Below are positions 47,936-56,114 of a stretch of DNA of 64,000 nt, in pieces. Below the pieces are notes generated by a model. The model ran no database searches. It was not told where the DNA came from and saw only the letters and a program-made list of their open reading frames with translations. Location of the stretch: contig NZ_SMRO01000002.1 of NCBI RefSeq assembly GCF_004359985.1, positions 310,001 through 374,000 on the forward strand, given 5' to 3'. The translations under genes and the position numbers were made by a program. Position 1 is the stretch's first letter, and each line of letters opens with the position of its first letter. The stretch comes from Paraburkholderia flava. Lineage in GTDB: Bacteria; Pseudomonadota; Gammaproteobacteria; Burkholderiales; Burkholderiaceae.

Positions 47936-49372
47936 TCACGTCCGCTCCGACGGATCCGTCCTTTTCGTCGCGCGACGAATGTCCGGCGCGAGCTGCGCGA
48001 AGATCCACGCCGACCCCGCGGTAATGATGCCGACGCACAGGAACGTCGCGTGGAATGCGGGCAGCGAGTTCGCTTCGGTGACGCGCGGAATCAGTCCGGT
48101 GAACGTCGCGAGCAACGCGCCGGCCACCGTCACGCCGAGACTCATCGACAGCATCTGCACCAGCGAAAACAGACTGTTGCCGCTGCTCGCGCCGCCGGTG
48201 CCGAGGTCCTTCAGCGTCAGCGTGTTCATCGCGGTGAACTGGATCGAGTTGACGCCGCCGAAGAACGCGAGCTGCACGATCCGCAGCCACAGCGGCTGCG
48301 CCATGTTCGTCAGCGAGAAGCTCGCCATCGCGAGGCCGACCAGTACGGTGTTGACGAGGAGGATGCGTCGATAGCCGTATTTCGTGATCAACCGCGTGAC
48401 GATCCGCTTTGACGTCATGCCGGCGGCGGCGACGGGCAACATCATCAGGCCGGCTTCGAACGCGGTATAGCCGAGACTCACCTGCAGCAGCAGCGGAATC
48501 AGGTAAGGCATCGCGCCGCTGCCGATCCGCGCGAACAGATTGCCGAGCAAGCCGACGCTGAACGTATGGATCTTGAAAAGCTCGAGCGGAAAGAGCGGCT
48601 GCGCGGCGCTCGCCGCGTGCAGCCCGTACGCGACGAAGCACGCGAGGCTCAGGATCAGCAGCACGAGCACGGTGGCGTGCTGGATGCCGAGCTCGGTGCG
48701 GCCGTCGAGCGCGAACGAGATCGCCAGCATGCCGAGCACCAGCAGTACGTAGCCCTTCATGTCGAAGCGCGCGGTGTCCGGGTTGCGGCTGTCGAGCATG
48801 TAGATGAACGTCGCAATGCAACCGGCAATCCCCACCGGCACGTTGATCAGGAAGATCCAGTGCCACGACGCGATCTTGACGAGCCAGCCGCCGAGCGTCG
48901 GGCCGATCAGCGGTCCGACGAGGCCGGGAATCGCGATGAACGACAGCGCGGACAGATAGCGTTCGGCGGGAAACGTGCGCAGTATCGACAGCCGCCCGAC
49001 CGGCAGCAGCATCGCGCCGCCCACGCCCTGCACGATGCGCCAGATCACCAGTTGCGTCAGCGTATGCGCGTTCGCACACAGCAGCGAGCCGAGCGTGAAC
49101 ACGAGGATCGCACTGAAGAACACGCGTCGGGTGCCGAGCTTGTCCGCGAGCCAGCCGGAGACCGGGATCATCACGGCCATCGTCAGCGAATACGCGATGA
49201 CGACCGATTGCATCCGCAGCGGCAATTCGCCGAGACTCGTCGCCATCGCGGGGAGCGCGGTGTTGACGATGGTCGAATCGAGTGCCTGCATGAAGAAGCC
49301 GGTCGCGGCGAGCCACAGCATCACCGTGAGCGAGCGGGAAGACGGAGCGACGGCGGGAGAGGGCGTGGACAT
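47936..49372 (-). CDS. DHA2-family MFS multidrug-type transporter
   Basis: A 478-residue inner-membrane protein from ATG 49372 with about 14 hydrophobic segments, as in the EmrB/QacA (DHA2) drug:H+ antiporters. Motif C-like and family features: FFMQALDSTIVNTALPAMA, GWLADKLGTRRVFFSAILVF and RIVQGVGGAMLLPVGRLSI, with GPLIGPTLGGWLV. It resembles MdtD-like proteins; there is no adjacent membrane-fusion protein, so it probably acts alone. Substrate unknown. Confidence 0.9.
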   Translation of the reverse strand: MSTPSPAVAPSSRSLTVMLWLAATGFFMQALDSTIVNTALPAMATSLGELPLRMQSVVIAYSLTMAVMIPVSGWLADKLGTRRVFFSAILVFTLGSLLCANAHTLTQLVIWRIVQGVGGAMLLPVGRLSILRTFPAERYLSALSFIAIPGLVGPLIGPTLGGWLVKIASWHWIFLINVPVGIAGCIATFIYMLDSRNPDTARFDMKGYVLLVLGMLAISFALDGRTELGIQHATVLVLLILSLACFVAYGLHAASAAQPLFPLELFKIHTFSVGLLGNLFARIGSGAMPYLIPLLLQVSLGYTAFEAGLMMLPVAAAGMTSKRIVTRLITKYGYRRILLVNTVLVGLAMASFSLTNMAQPLWLRIVQLAFFGGVNSIQFTAMNTLTLKDLGTGGASSGNSLFSLVQMLSMSLGVTVAGALLATFTGLIPRVTEANSLPAFHATFLCVGIITAGSAWIFAQLAPDIRRATKRTDPSERT

Positions 49373-49519
49373 GGGAGTAGGCGCCGGATCGACGCACGGC
49401 CGGGATGTGACGCTTCGAATGGATGGGACTGACGGGCTGCCCACATTCTAGGGAAAAGCGTCGGGCAACGATAGCGCGCGGTCTTCCCACGCGGTGCGTT
49501 GCCTTCATCTCCCCTTCGT

Positions 49520-50953
49520 CTATGCGACCGTTGCCTGGCGTTTGGCGAGCGCGGCCGCGGCCGCGAAAAAGGTCTGCGCGCGCGGATCGTTCGTGAGCGC
49601 CACATTGATGCGGATCCACGGACTCGCCTCCGCATGCGGCCGGAAATACCGGCCGGGCGCGACCGTGACGCCGAGCGGTTCGCCGCACGCGACGAGTTGC
49701 TCCGCGTCGTCGATACCCGGCACGCGAGCCCACACGAACGTGCCGCCCAGTGGCTTTTCGAACACTTCCCAGCCGCAGTTCTCGAGCGTCTGCACGGTGG
49801 TGCCGATCGCCTCGCGGATCCGGCGCCGCAGCCGTTCGAGATACTTCCGGTACGCGCCGCGTTCGAGCTGCGCGAGCGCGACGGCCTCGACGAAGCGCGA
49901 GCCGCCGATGCTCGTCAACATGCGGATGTCGGCGAGATCCTTGACGATCTCCTGGCTCGCGACGACATACCCGACGCGCAGCGACGACGACAGCGTCTTC
50001 GACAGCCCGCCGACGTAGATCACGTGTTCGAGCTGATCGAGCGTCGCGAGGCGATCGGTCGGATCGGTCTGGTAGTCCGCGTAGATGTCGTCCTCGACGA
50101 ACGTGAAATTGTGTTCGCGCGCGAGCTGCAGCAGCCTGAATGCGACCGGCGGCGATACCGTGGTGCCGGTCGGATTGTGGAAGACGGTGTTGATGAAGAA
50201 CAGCTTTGGTCGATGGTGTTGCAGCTGCGCCTGCAGCACGTCGAGATCGGGACCGGTGCGCGTGCGCGGAATACCGACGATGTTCACGCCGTGCAGCTTC
50301 AGCAGGCCGTTCAGGTTGTAGTAGCCGGGGTCCTCGACGAACATCGTGTCGCCGGACTTCAGACGGTAGCGCATCACGAGGTCGAGCGCCTGGCTCGCGC
50401 CTTCGGTGATCAGGATCTGCGACGGGTCGGCCACGATGCCGAGCTGCGCGATACGCGCTTGCAGATGCTCGCGCAACGCCAGGTTGCCGAGCGGCGTCGC
50501 GTAGTCGATCAGGCTCGACGGGTCCGCGCGCGACACGTGGCGGATCGCCTGCCCGATGCTCTCCAGGTCGCGCCACGATTCCGGAACGAAGCCCGTGCCG
50601 AGCTTCAGCGATTCGCCCGGATGATTGAACTGCTGGCTGATGTGCCCCGACTCCTCCTCGGCGCGGCGCGGGTCCGACGTGCCCATGCTGGTCGACATCG
50701 TCGTGCGCGGCCGTTCGGCGACGTAGAAGCCGGACCCCGGCCGCGAATCGACGTAGCCGAGCGACACCAGACGGTCGTATGCCTCGATCACCGGAAAACG
50801 GCTGATCGCGTGATCGCTCGCGAGCTGGCGGATCGACGGCAGCTTCGCGCCGGGATGCGCGGCGCGCGAGCGGATCCAGGCCTGCACGCCGCTGACGATC
50901 TGTTCGGTCAGCGGCACGCCGTTGTCGCGATCGAGTTCGAGAGGGAGTTTCAT
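49520..50953 (-). CDS. MocR-type GntR regulator with aminotransferase domain
   Basis: A 477-residue protein from ATG 50953 with AGGAG upstream. An N-terminal GntR winged helix (VPLTEQIVSGVQAWIRS, GAKLPSIRQLASDHAISRFPVIEAY, GSGFYVAERP) is joined to a fold-type I aminotransferase domain. The PLP lysine is expected in YVGGLSKTLSSSLRVGYVV, and ITEGASQALDLVMRYR is also typical. MocR proteins (GabR, PdxR, TauR) sense PLP-linked metabolites and control a divergent gene; here that is DUF2917. Confidence 0.92.
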   Translation of the reverse strand: MKLPLELDRDNGVPLTEQIVSGVQAWIRSRAAHPGAKLPSIRQLASDHAISRFPVIEAYDRLVSLGYVDSRPGSGFYVAERPRTTMSTSMGTSDPRRAEEESGHISQQFNHPGESLKLGTGFVPESWRDLESIGQAIRHVSRADPSSLIDYATPLGNLALREHLQARIAQLGIVADPSQILITEGASQALDLVMRYRLKSGDTMFVEDPGYYNLNGLLKLHGVNIVGIPRTRTGPDLDVLQAQLQHHRPKLFFINTVFHNPTGTTVSPPVAFRLLQLAREHNFTFVEDDIYADYQTDPTDRLATLDQLEHVIYVGGLSKTLSSSLRVGYVVASQEIVKDLADIRMLTSIGGSRFVEAVALAQLERGAYRKYLERLRRRIREAIGTTVQTLENCGWEVFEKPLGGTFVWARVPGIDDAEQLVACGEPLGVTVAPGRYFRPHAEASPWIRINVALTNDPRAQTFFAAAAALAKRQATVA

Positions 50954-51005
50954 GCGCGGCTCCTGGCGGATGACACGAGAGGCAGCGAACAGTGGACAAA
51001 CGCGC

Positions 51006-51059
51006 AACTGTCCGGTTTTTCAACTGCACAGTTCCGTTGAAACTGTCCGGAACTGTGCA
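51006..51059. promoter_or_regulatory. complex MocR operator candidate
   Basis: Between the mocR-type and DUF2917 genes a direct repeat AACTGTCCGG (51006-51015 and 51041-51050) overlaps a perfect 12-bp inverted repeat TGCACAGTTCCG/CGGAACTGTGCA (51025-51036 / 51048-51059). In all there are four AACTGT half-sites, three in one orientation and one reversed. Confidence 0.65.
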
Positions 51060-51122
51060 TGTGTTTTAGATCCTCTCACGACAATAATGATTCCACCAGA
51101 GAACCCAGCAAGGAGAATGGCG

Positions 51123-51440
51123 ATGCGCGAAATCCGTACTTTCGAACTCGAACACGGCGAGCCGGCGGCCGCGTGGCGCGCCGCCCGACCGCTTATCGTG
51201 AAGGTGATGGCCGGCGAGATCTGGCTGACCGTGGAAGGCGATGAACGGGATCACTGGCTCGCGTCCGGCGAGTCGTTCCGTCTGCCGCGCGGGGCGTTGG
51301 CGTGGATCAGCGCGGGTCGTCTCGATGCGCGCGTCGCGCTGGCTTTCGAAGAGGCGAGTGCCGGTGCGCCGGTGCGTTCGCGTCGGCGTGGCACGTGGAC
51401 GTTGCCGGCTTGGTTTCCGCGCTGGTTGCGTACGGCCTAG
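51123..51440 (+). CDS. DUF2917 domain-containing protein
   Basis: A 105-residue protein from ATG 51123, preferred over ATG 51117 because AAGGAG (51110-51115) is then correctly spaced. The DUF2917 core (LIVKVMAGEIWLTVEGDERDHWLASGESF, split by the LTVEG turn) suggests a small cupin-like beta barrel without metal-binding histidines. The C-terminus is basic (RSRRRGTWTLPAWFPRWLRTA). Function is unknown. Its stop codon shares CTAG with the stop of the convergent citrate synthase fusion. Confidence 0.82.
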   Translation: MREIRTFELEHGEPAAAWRAARPLIVKVMAGEIWLTVEGDERDHWLASGESFRLPRGALAWISAGRLDARVALAFEEASAGAPVRSRRRGTWTLPAWFPRWLRTA

Positions 51441-52672
51441 TCCGCCGGATGCTCGCCGACGTAACGGGCGCGCGGCCGGATCAGCCGGCCGTCGGTGGTC
51501 TGCTCCATCGCGTGCGCGATCCAGCCGACGGTGCGGCCCACCGCGAACAGCACGAACGCCGAATCTTTCGGCAGACCGAGCACGCGTTCGATCGCGGCGA
51601 GCGCGAAGTCGAGCGTCGGCTGCGTGCCGGTGATTTCGTGCACGCTCCGCGCGAGCGCGAGAATGCCCGGCAGCGGTGAGCGCGTAGGCGCGCAATGAAC
51701 GAGCGCGTCGAGCAGCAGCGCGGCGCGCGGATCGCCGTCCGGATACAGCGGATGACCGAAGCCCGATAGCACCGAACCCGGCGCACCGTGTTCGTGATGC
51801 GCGAGACGCGTGCCGAGGAAGCGGTCGAGATCGGCGGCGCGCGCGGCTTCATCGAATAGCGCAGCGACGCGCGTGGTCTCGCCGCCGTGACGCGGCCCCG
51901 CGAGCGCGGCGAGGCCGCCGGTCACCGCGCCGAACAGATGCGTGCCGGTCGACGTGATGCAGCGGACGGTGAACGTCGACGCATTCAACTCATGATCCGC
52001 GCACGCGACGAGTGCCATCCTCAACAGATCGACCTGCTGCCGGTTGCGCACGCCCCACGCGGCGGCAAGCTGGCGATGCAGCGGGTCGCCCGACGGTGCG
52101 CTCGACATCATCGCGGCGGCGACGAAGCGCATCAACGTGCACGCAGTGTCCAGTTGCGCATCGCGGCCGAGCGCCCACACGCGCGGCATCTGCGCGGCCG
52201 CTGCGGGCAACAACACGAGCGCGCGGTCGAGCGGTGCACTGTCGCTCCACAGCTTCAGCCATGCTGCCCATTGCGTCGGCGACGGCGGACCTTCGCGCGG
52301 CGCGGGTGCGTCGGTAACGCGACGCGGCGAACAGTCCCACAGCAACGCGGCGACCTGTTCGAGCGTCGCGGTTCGCGCGAGGTCGACCGCATCGCGGCCC
52401 CGGTAGTACAAGCGGCCATCGGCGATCAACGTGATCGACGACTCCAGCACCGGCACGCCCCAGTCCAGCACCTTCTGCGCGACCTTGCCCGCGCGCTTGC
52501 CGTCGGCCTTGCGGCGCGCGAGCGTGCGCACTTCGGCCGCATCGTAGAGACGGCGCTGGCCGTGCGCATCGGGAGTCGAATGCAGCATGCCGCGGCTCAC
52601 ATACGCGTAGAGCGTGGACAGGCTGATGCCGAGCGCTTCGGCAGCTTCGGTCGCGGTGAGGTGACTGGGCAT
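51437..52672 (-). CDS. helix-turn-helix / citrate synthase fusion protein
   Basis: A 411-residue protein. Residues 3-55 form an excisionase/MerR-type DNA-binding domain (LTATEAAEALGISLSTLYAY, then RRLYDAAEVRTLARRK). Residues 65-411 are a complete citrate synthase fold. Every classic active-site residue has a counterpart: His227 (DHELNAST), His262 (GPRHGG), His307 and Arg316 (GFGHPLYPDGDPR), Asp355 (PTLDFALA), Arg380 (GRTVGWIAH) and Arg401. It is therefore probably catalytically competent, condensing an acyl-CoA with an oxoacid. No ribosome binding site is clear. A family III CoA-transferase is divergent. Confidence 0.88.
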   Translation of the reverse strand: MPSHLTATEAAEALGISLSTLYAYVSRGMLHSTPDAHGQRRLYDAAEVRTLARRKADGKRAGKVAQKVLDWGVPVLESSITLIADGRLYYRGRDAVDLARTATLEQVAALLWDCSPRRVTDAPAPREGPPSPTQWAAWLKLWSDSAPLDRALVLLPAAAAQMPRVWALGRDAQLDTACTLMRFVAAAMMSSAPSGDPLHRQLAAAWGVRNRQQVDLLRMALVACADHELNASTFTVRCITSTGTHLFGAVTGGLAALAGPRHGGETTRVAALFDEAARAADLDRFLGTRLAHHEHGAPGSVLSGFGHPLYPDGDPRAALLLDALVHCAPTRSPLPGILALARSVHEITGTQPTLDFALAAIERVLGLPKDSAFVLFAVGRTVGWIAHAMEQTTDGRLIRPRARYVGEHPAD

Positions 52673-52704
52673 CGATATATAAGGCAGCGAGAAAACAGGA
52701 GAAA

Positions 52705-52741
52705 TCGATCTATGTTGATTATCTTAATCAAGATTGATCGA
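52705..52741. promoter_or_regulatory. two-level dyad operator between fusion gene and CoA-transferase
   Basis: Inner arms TTGATTA/TAATCAA (52715-52721 / 52725-52731) and outer arms TCGATC/GATCGA (52705-52710 / 52736-52741) are all centred on 52723, in an AT-rich patch 33-69 bp from the fusion gene start. Such extended symmetrical sites are usual for MerR-type dimers. Confidence 0.65.
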
Positions 52742-52802
52742 GATGGCGCGGAATTCTAGACTCGGAGCCGTTCTCTTATCTCGTACTGCTCTTGCTGATG
52801 GG

Positions 52803-54206
52803 ATGCCAGCCATGACACCTCTCCTTGCTCTCGATCATCTATGGACCGCCGCCGCATGCGACCCGGCGACACTCGATACCGTGTCCATCTCAGGCGACGA
52901 TCCCGCGTTGCCGTCGGTGTATCGCGTCGGCACGCTGGCCGCCGCGACGATTGCCGCGACCGGGCTCGCCGCCGCCGAATGCCTGCGCTTGCGCACCGGT
53001 CGCCGGCAGCGCGTAGAGGTCGACATGCGTCGTGCGCTCGCCGCGTTTCGCAGCGAGCGTTATCTGCGCGTGAACGATGGACCGCCGCCTGCGCTGCGCG
53101 ATCCGGTGATGGGTTTCTATGCAACGCGCGACGGCCGCTGGATTCAGCTGCACACGAATTTTCCGCATCATCTGCAGGGCGTGTTGAACGTGCTCGGCTG
53201 CGCGAACGATCGCACGGCGGTGGCCGATGCGATTCGCGGCTGGGACGGTGCGGCGCTCGATCAGACGCTCGCCGATGCAGGTCTGTGCGCGGCGCTGATC
53301 CGCTCACCACGCGAGTGGGCCGCGCTCGATCAGGCGAAGGCGATCGCGAATCTGCCGCTCTTCGAGATCGAGCGGATTGGTGATGCACCGGCGGAGCCGC
53401 CGGGCCGAAGCGGCCTCGACCGGCCGCTCGCGGGTGTGCGCGTGCTCGACCTGTCGCGGATCATCGCGGGACCGGTGGCGGGGCGCGCACTCGCGCAGCA
53501 TGGTGCGCAGGTGCTGTTGATCAACGGTCCGCATCTGCCGAACATCGCGCCGCTCGTGATCGATCTCGGGCGCGGCAAGCGCTCGGCCACGCTCGATCTG
53601 CGCGACGAGGCGCCGCGTGCGCAGTTGCGTGAACTCGCCACCGATGCTGACGTGTTTCTGCAGGCGTATCGTCCGGGCGCGTTGTCGGCGCGTGGCTTCG
53701 GACCCGACGAGCTGGCGCGGCTGCGGCCGGGGATCGTCTATGTGTCGGTGTGCGCGTATGGGCATACCGGGCCGTGGGCCGGGCGGCGTGGGTTCGACAG
53801 TCTCGTGCAGTCCGCGAGCGGCATCGCGTGGACCGAGAGTCGCGCGGCGGGAACCGATGCGCCGAAGCATCTGCCGTGTCAGGCGCTCGATCACGCGACC
53901 GGCTATCTGGCCGCGTTCGGCGCGATGGTCGCGCTCGCTCGACGCGCGACCGAAGGCGGTAGCTGGCACGTGCGCGTGTCGCTTGCGCAGACGGGACGCT
54001 GGTTGCAGTCGATGGGGCAGATCGAGGACGGCTGGCGCGCGCCCGAGGTCACGCTCGACGATGTCGCGGACTGTGTCGAAACCGTCGAGTCGCCGTTCGG
54101 CCGCGTGCTCGGCACGCAGCCGGCCGAACGGCTGACGGAAACGCCCCCGTTCTTCGCGCGGCCGCCGGTGCCGGTGGGGTACGACGATGCGCGTTGGGAG
54201 GATTGA
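52803..54206 (+). CDS. family III (CaiB/BaiF) CoA-transferase
   Basis: About 467 residues from ATG 52803 (ATG 52812 and 52734 are alternatives). The C-terminal part from about residue 205 begins as a classic CaiB/BaiF domain: LAGVRVLDLSRIIAGPVAGRALAQHGA, with the catalytic Asp probably in RGFDSLVQSASG. The N-terminal 200 residues are a second, related half (LRLRTGRRQRVEVDMRRAL, YATRDGRWIQLHTNFPHH), so the chain is built from two parts. Enzymes of this class move CoA between carboxylic acids. It is divergent from the citrate synthase fusion, suggesting a shared acyl-CoA pathway. Confidence 0.85.
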   Translation: MPAMTPLLALDHLWTAAACDPATLDTVSISGDDPALPSVYRVGTLAAATIAATGLAAAECLRLRTGRRQRVEVDMRRALAAFRSERYLRVNDGPPPALRDPVMGFYATRDGRWIQLHTNFPHHLQGVLNVLGCANDRTAVADAIRGWDGAALDQTLADAGLCAALIRSPREWAALDQAKAIANLPLFEIERIGDAPAEPPGRSGLDRPLAGVRVLDLSRIIAGPVAGRALAQHGAQVLLINGPHLPNIAPLVIDLGRGKRSATLDLRDEAPRAQLRELATDADVFLQAYRPGALSARGFGPDELARLRPGIVYVSVCAYGHTGPWAGRRGFDSLVQSASGIAWTESRAAGTDAPKHLPCQALDHATGYLAAFGAMVALARRATEGGSWHVRVSLAQTGRWLQSMGQIEDGWRAPEVTLDDVADCVETVESPFGRVLGTQPAERLTETPPFFARPPVPVGYDDARWED

Positions 54207-54224
54207 CGTGCTACTTCGGGCGGC

Positions 54225-54309
54225 GCGTCGCTTCGAGCACCGCATCGCTTCAAGTATCGCATCGCTTCGAGCGCGGCTTTGCTTCAAGCACCGCGTCGCC
54301 TCAATCCCC
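54225..54309. repeat. 17-bp tandem repeat, five degenerate copies
   Basis: Units at 54225, 54242, 54259, 54276 and 54293, consensus GC(G/A)TCGCTTC(G/A)AGCACC. They fill the gap between the convergent CoA-transferase and gntR stops; the last unit reaches the gntR stop codon. Confidence 0.8.
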
Positions 54310-55055
54310 TACTTCCGCAACTCCGCAACAAAGTCGTAGTAATCGTTCCGGCAATACGTATCGGTGAGTTCGATCGCGCGCTGATCGGCGGTATAGCCGA
54401 CTCGCGTGATCAGCAGCAGCGCTTCGTTCTGCGCGATGCTCATCTGCTGCGCGATCTCCTCGTTCGCGTTGACCGCGCGAAAGTGCTGCAGCGCGCGCAC
54501 GATCGACAGCCCGCGCTGTTCGAGATAGCTGTACAGCGAATCGCCGATCGACTGCGGATCGGGAATCAGCGAAGCAGGGAAGGTCGAGTTCTCGACCGCC
54601 ATCACGATGCCGTCGGCGAGCCGCAGACGGCGCAACCGCGTCACAGCCGCGGCCGGCGACAACCCCAGTTGAATCACTTCATCGCGGTTAGCCGGCAGGA
54701 TTTCACGCGACAGCCATTGCGAACTCGGTGTGAAGCCACGGCGGCGCAGCATTTCACTGAAACTCGACAGCCGCGACAGCGGATCTTCGTAGCGCGGCGT
54801 GATGAAGCTGCCCGCGCCTTGCGTCCGACGAATCAGCCCTTGCTCGACCAGCAGCGCAATCGCCTTGCGCGCGGTGATGCGCGATACGCCGAGCGCTTCC
54901 GACAGCACACGCTCCGAAGGCAGCGCCTCGCCCGCGTTCCAGCGGTTTTCGTGAATCGCATGGCCGAGCTTGCGCGCGAGTTGCAGATACAGCGGCGTAT
55001 CGCTTTCCGGGTCCGGGCGCAGGTCGCGCCAGCGGTCTTCCGAGGCAGAGTTCAT
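54309..55055 (-). CDS. GntR-family regulator, HutC subfamily
   Basis: A 248-residue repressor from ATG 55055; a TTG at 55076 is less likely. The winged helix (PLYLQLARKLGHAIHENRW, LPSERVLSEALGVSRITARK) is followed by a UTRA ligand-binding domain (LSSFSEMLRRRGFTPSSQWL, ending AIELTDTYCRNDYYDF). HutC-type proteins respond to small metabolites such as urocanate, amino sugars or fatty acids. Its target is not obvious; the divergent aldo/keto reductase and the convergent CoA-transferase are both candidates. Confidence 0.9.
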   Translation of the reverse strand: MNSASEDRWRDLRPDPESDTPLYLQLARKLGHAIHENRWNAGEALPSERVLSEALGVSRITARKAIALLVEQGLIRRTQGAGSFITPRYEDPLSRLSSFSEMLRRRGFTPSSQWLSREILPANRDEVIQLGLSPAAAVTRLRRLRLADGIVMAVENSTFPASLIPDPQSIGDSLYSYLEQRGLSIVRALQHFRAVNANEEIAQQMSIAQNEALLLITRVGYTADQRAIELTDTYCRNDYYDFVAELRK

Positions 55056-55241
55056 AAGACGCACGTAGAAGGGCAAGCGGCAATTCTATGACATCGGCGC
55101 GTCCCGTTATAGCGGGCTTTTGTGTGCGACCCGCTCGCGCACCGGACGAGCGGCTACACTGAACCGGTGAACGATGGCTGCGGTCTCGCGTCAAGCGAGA
55201 CAGACGGAACCGCAACCGCACCGTTATCAACCGGAGACGAC

Positions 55242-56090
55242 ATGACGACGACCGAGCTACCCAGCGTCGCGCTGCCCGACGGCGAGCGCATTCCGAAGCT
55301 GGGGCAGGGCACGTGGGAAATGGGCGAGCGCCGCGCACAGCGCGCAGCGGAAATCGCGGCGTTGCGCGCGGGCATCGAGCTGGGCATGACGCTGATCGAT
55401 ACCGCTGAGATGTACGGCGACGGCGCGACCGAATCGCTGCTCGGCGAAGCGCTCGACGGGTTGCGCGACCAGGTGTTTCTCGTCAGCAAGGTGTATCCGC
55501 ACAACGCGGGCAAACGCGGCGTGCAGGCGGCGTGCGAGCAGAGCCTGAAGCGTTTGAAGACCGATCGGCTCGATCTGTATCTGCTGCACTGGCGCGGGTC
55601 GATTCCGCTGGAGGAGACCGTCGCGGGCTTCGAGGCGCTGCGTCGCGACGGCAAGATCCGTCACTGGGGCGTGAGCAATTTCGACACCGACGATATGGAA
55701 GAACTGGTCAGCGTGCCCGACGGCGAGCGCTGCGCGACCAATCAGATTCTCTATAACGTCGCGCGTCGCGGAGCGGAGTTCGATCTGCTGCCGTGGCTCG
55801 CGGAGCGCAGCATCCCGGCGATGGCGTACAGCCCGGTCGATCATGCACGGCTGCCGAAGCGCTCGCCGCTCGACGACATCGCCGATGCACGCGGCGTCTC
55901 GGTGTTTCAGGTCGCGCTCGCGTGGGTGCTGCAACAGCCCGGCGTGTTCGCGATTCCGAAGTCAGGGCAGATCGATCACGTGCGCGACAACCATCGCGCA
56001 CTCGAGCTGCGGCTCGATGCCAGCGAGTGCGCGCGAATCGATGCGCACTTCAGACCGCCGCGCAGCAAACGGCCGCTCGAAATGCTGTGA
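55242..56090 (+). CDS. aldo/keto reductase
   Basis: A 282-residue NADPH-dependent reductase from ATG 55242 with GGAG upstream. The (beta/alpha)8 tetrad is visible: Asp and Tyr in LIDTAEMYGDGATES, Lys in FLVSKVYP, His in YLLHWRGSIP. The cofactor-binding end has AIPKSGQIDHVRDN, as in the 2,5-diketogluconate-reductase-like group. Reduces aldehydes or ketones; substrate unknown. It is divergent from the HutC-type regulator. Confidence 0.92.
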   Translation: MTTTELPSVALPDGERIPKLGQGTWEMGERRAQRAAEIAALRAGIELGMTLIDTAEMYGDGATESLLGEALDGLRDQVFLVSKVYPHNAGKRGVQAACEQSLKRLKTDRLDLYLLHWRGSIPLEETVAGFEALRRDGKIRHWGVSNFDTDDMEELVSVPDGERCATNQILYNVARRGAEFDLLPWLAERSIPAMAYSPVDHARLPKRSPLDDIADARGVSVFQVALAWVLQQPGVFAIPKSGQIDHVRDNHRALELRLDASECARIDAHFRPPRSKRPLEML

Positions 56091-56114
56091 GCGGTCGCTT
56101 GCGGTACGACGTGG

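Noticed and set aside
48566..49432. 288-codon plus-strand frame inside the MFS gene
   Set aside because: Arg/Glu/His-rich antisense of a well-supported membrane protein gene.
47904..51029. A 1041-codon open frame on the minus strand
   Set aside because: It spans the MFS and MocR genes out of frame, is extremely Arg/Ala-rich and has no domain. It is a GC-bias artefact.
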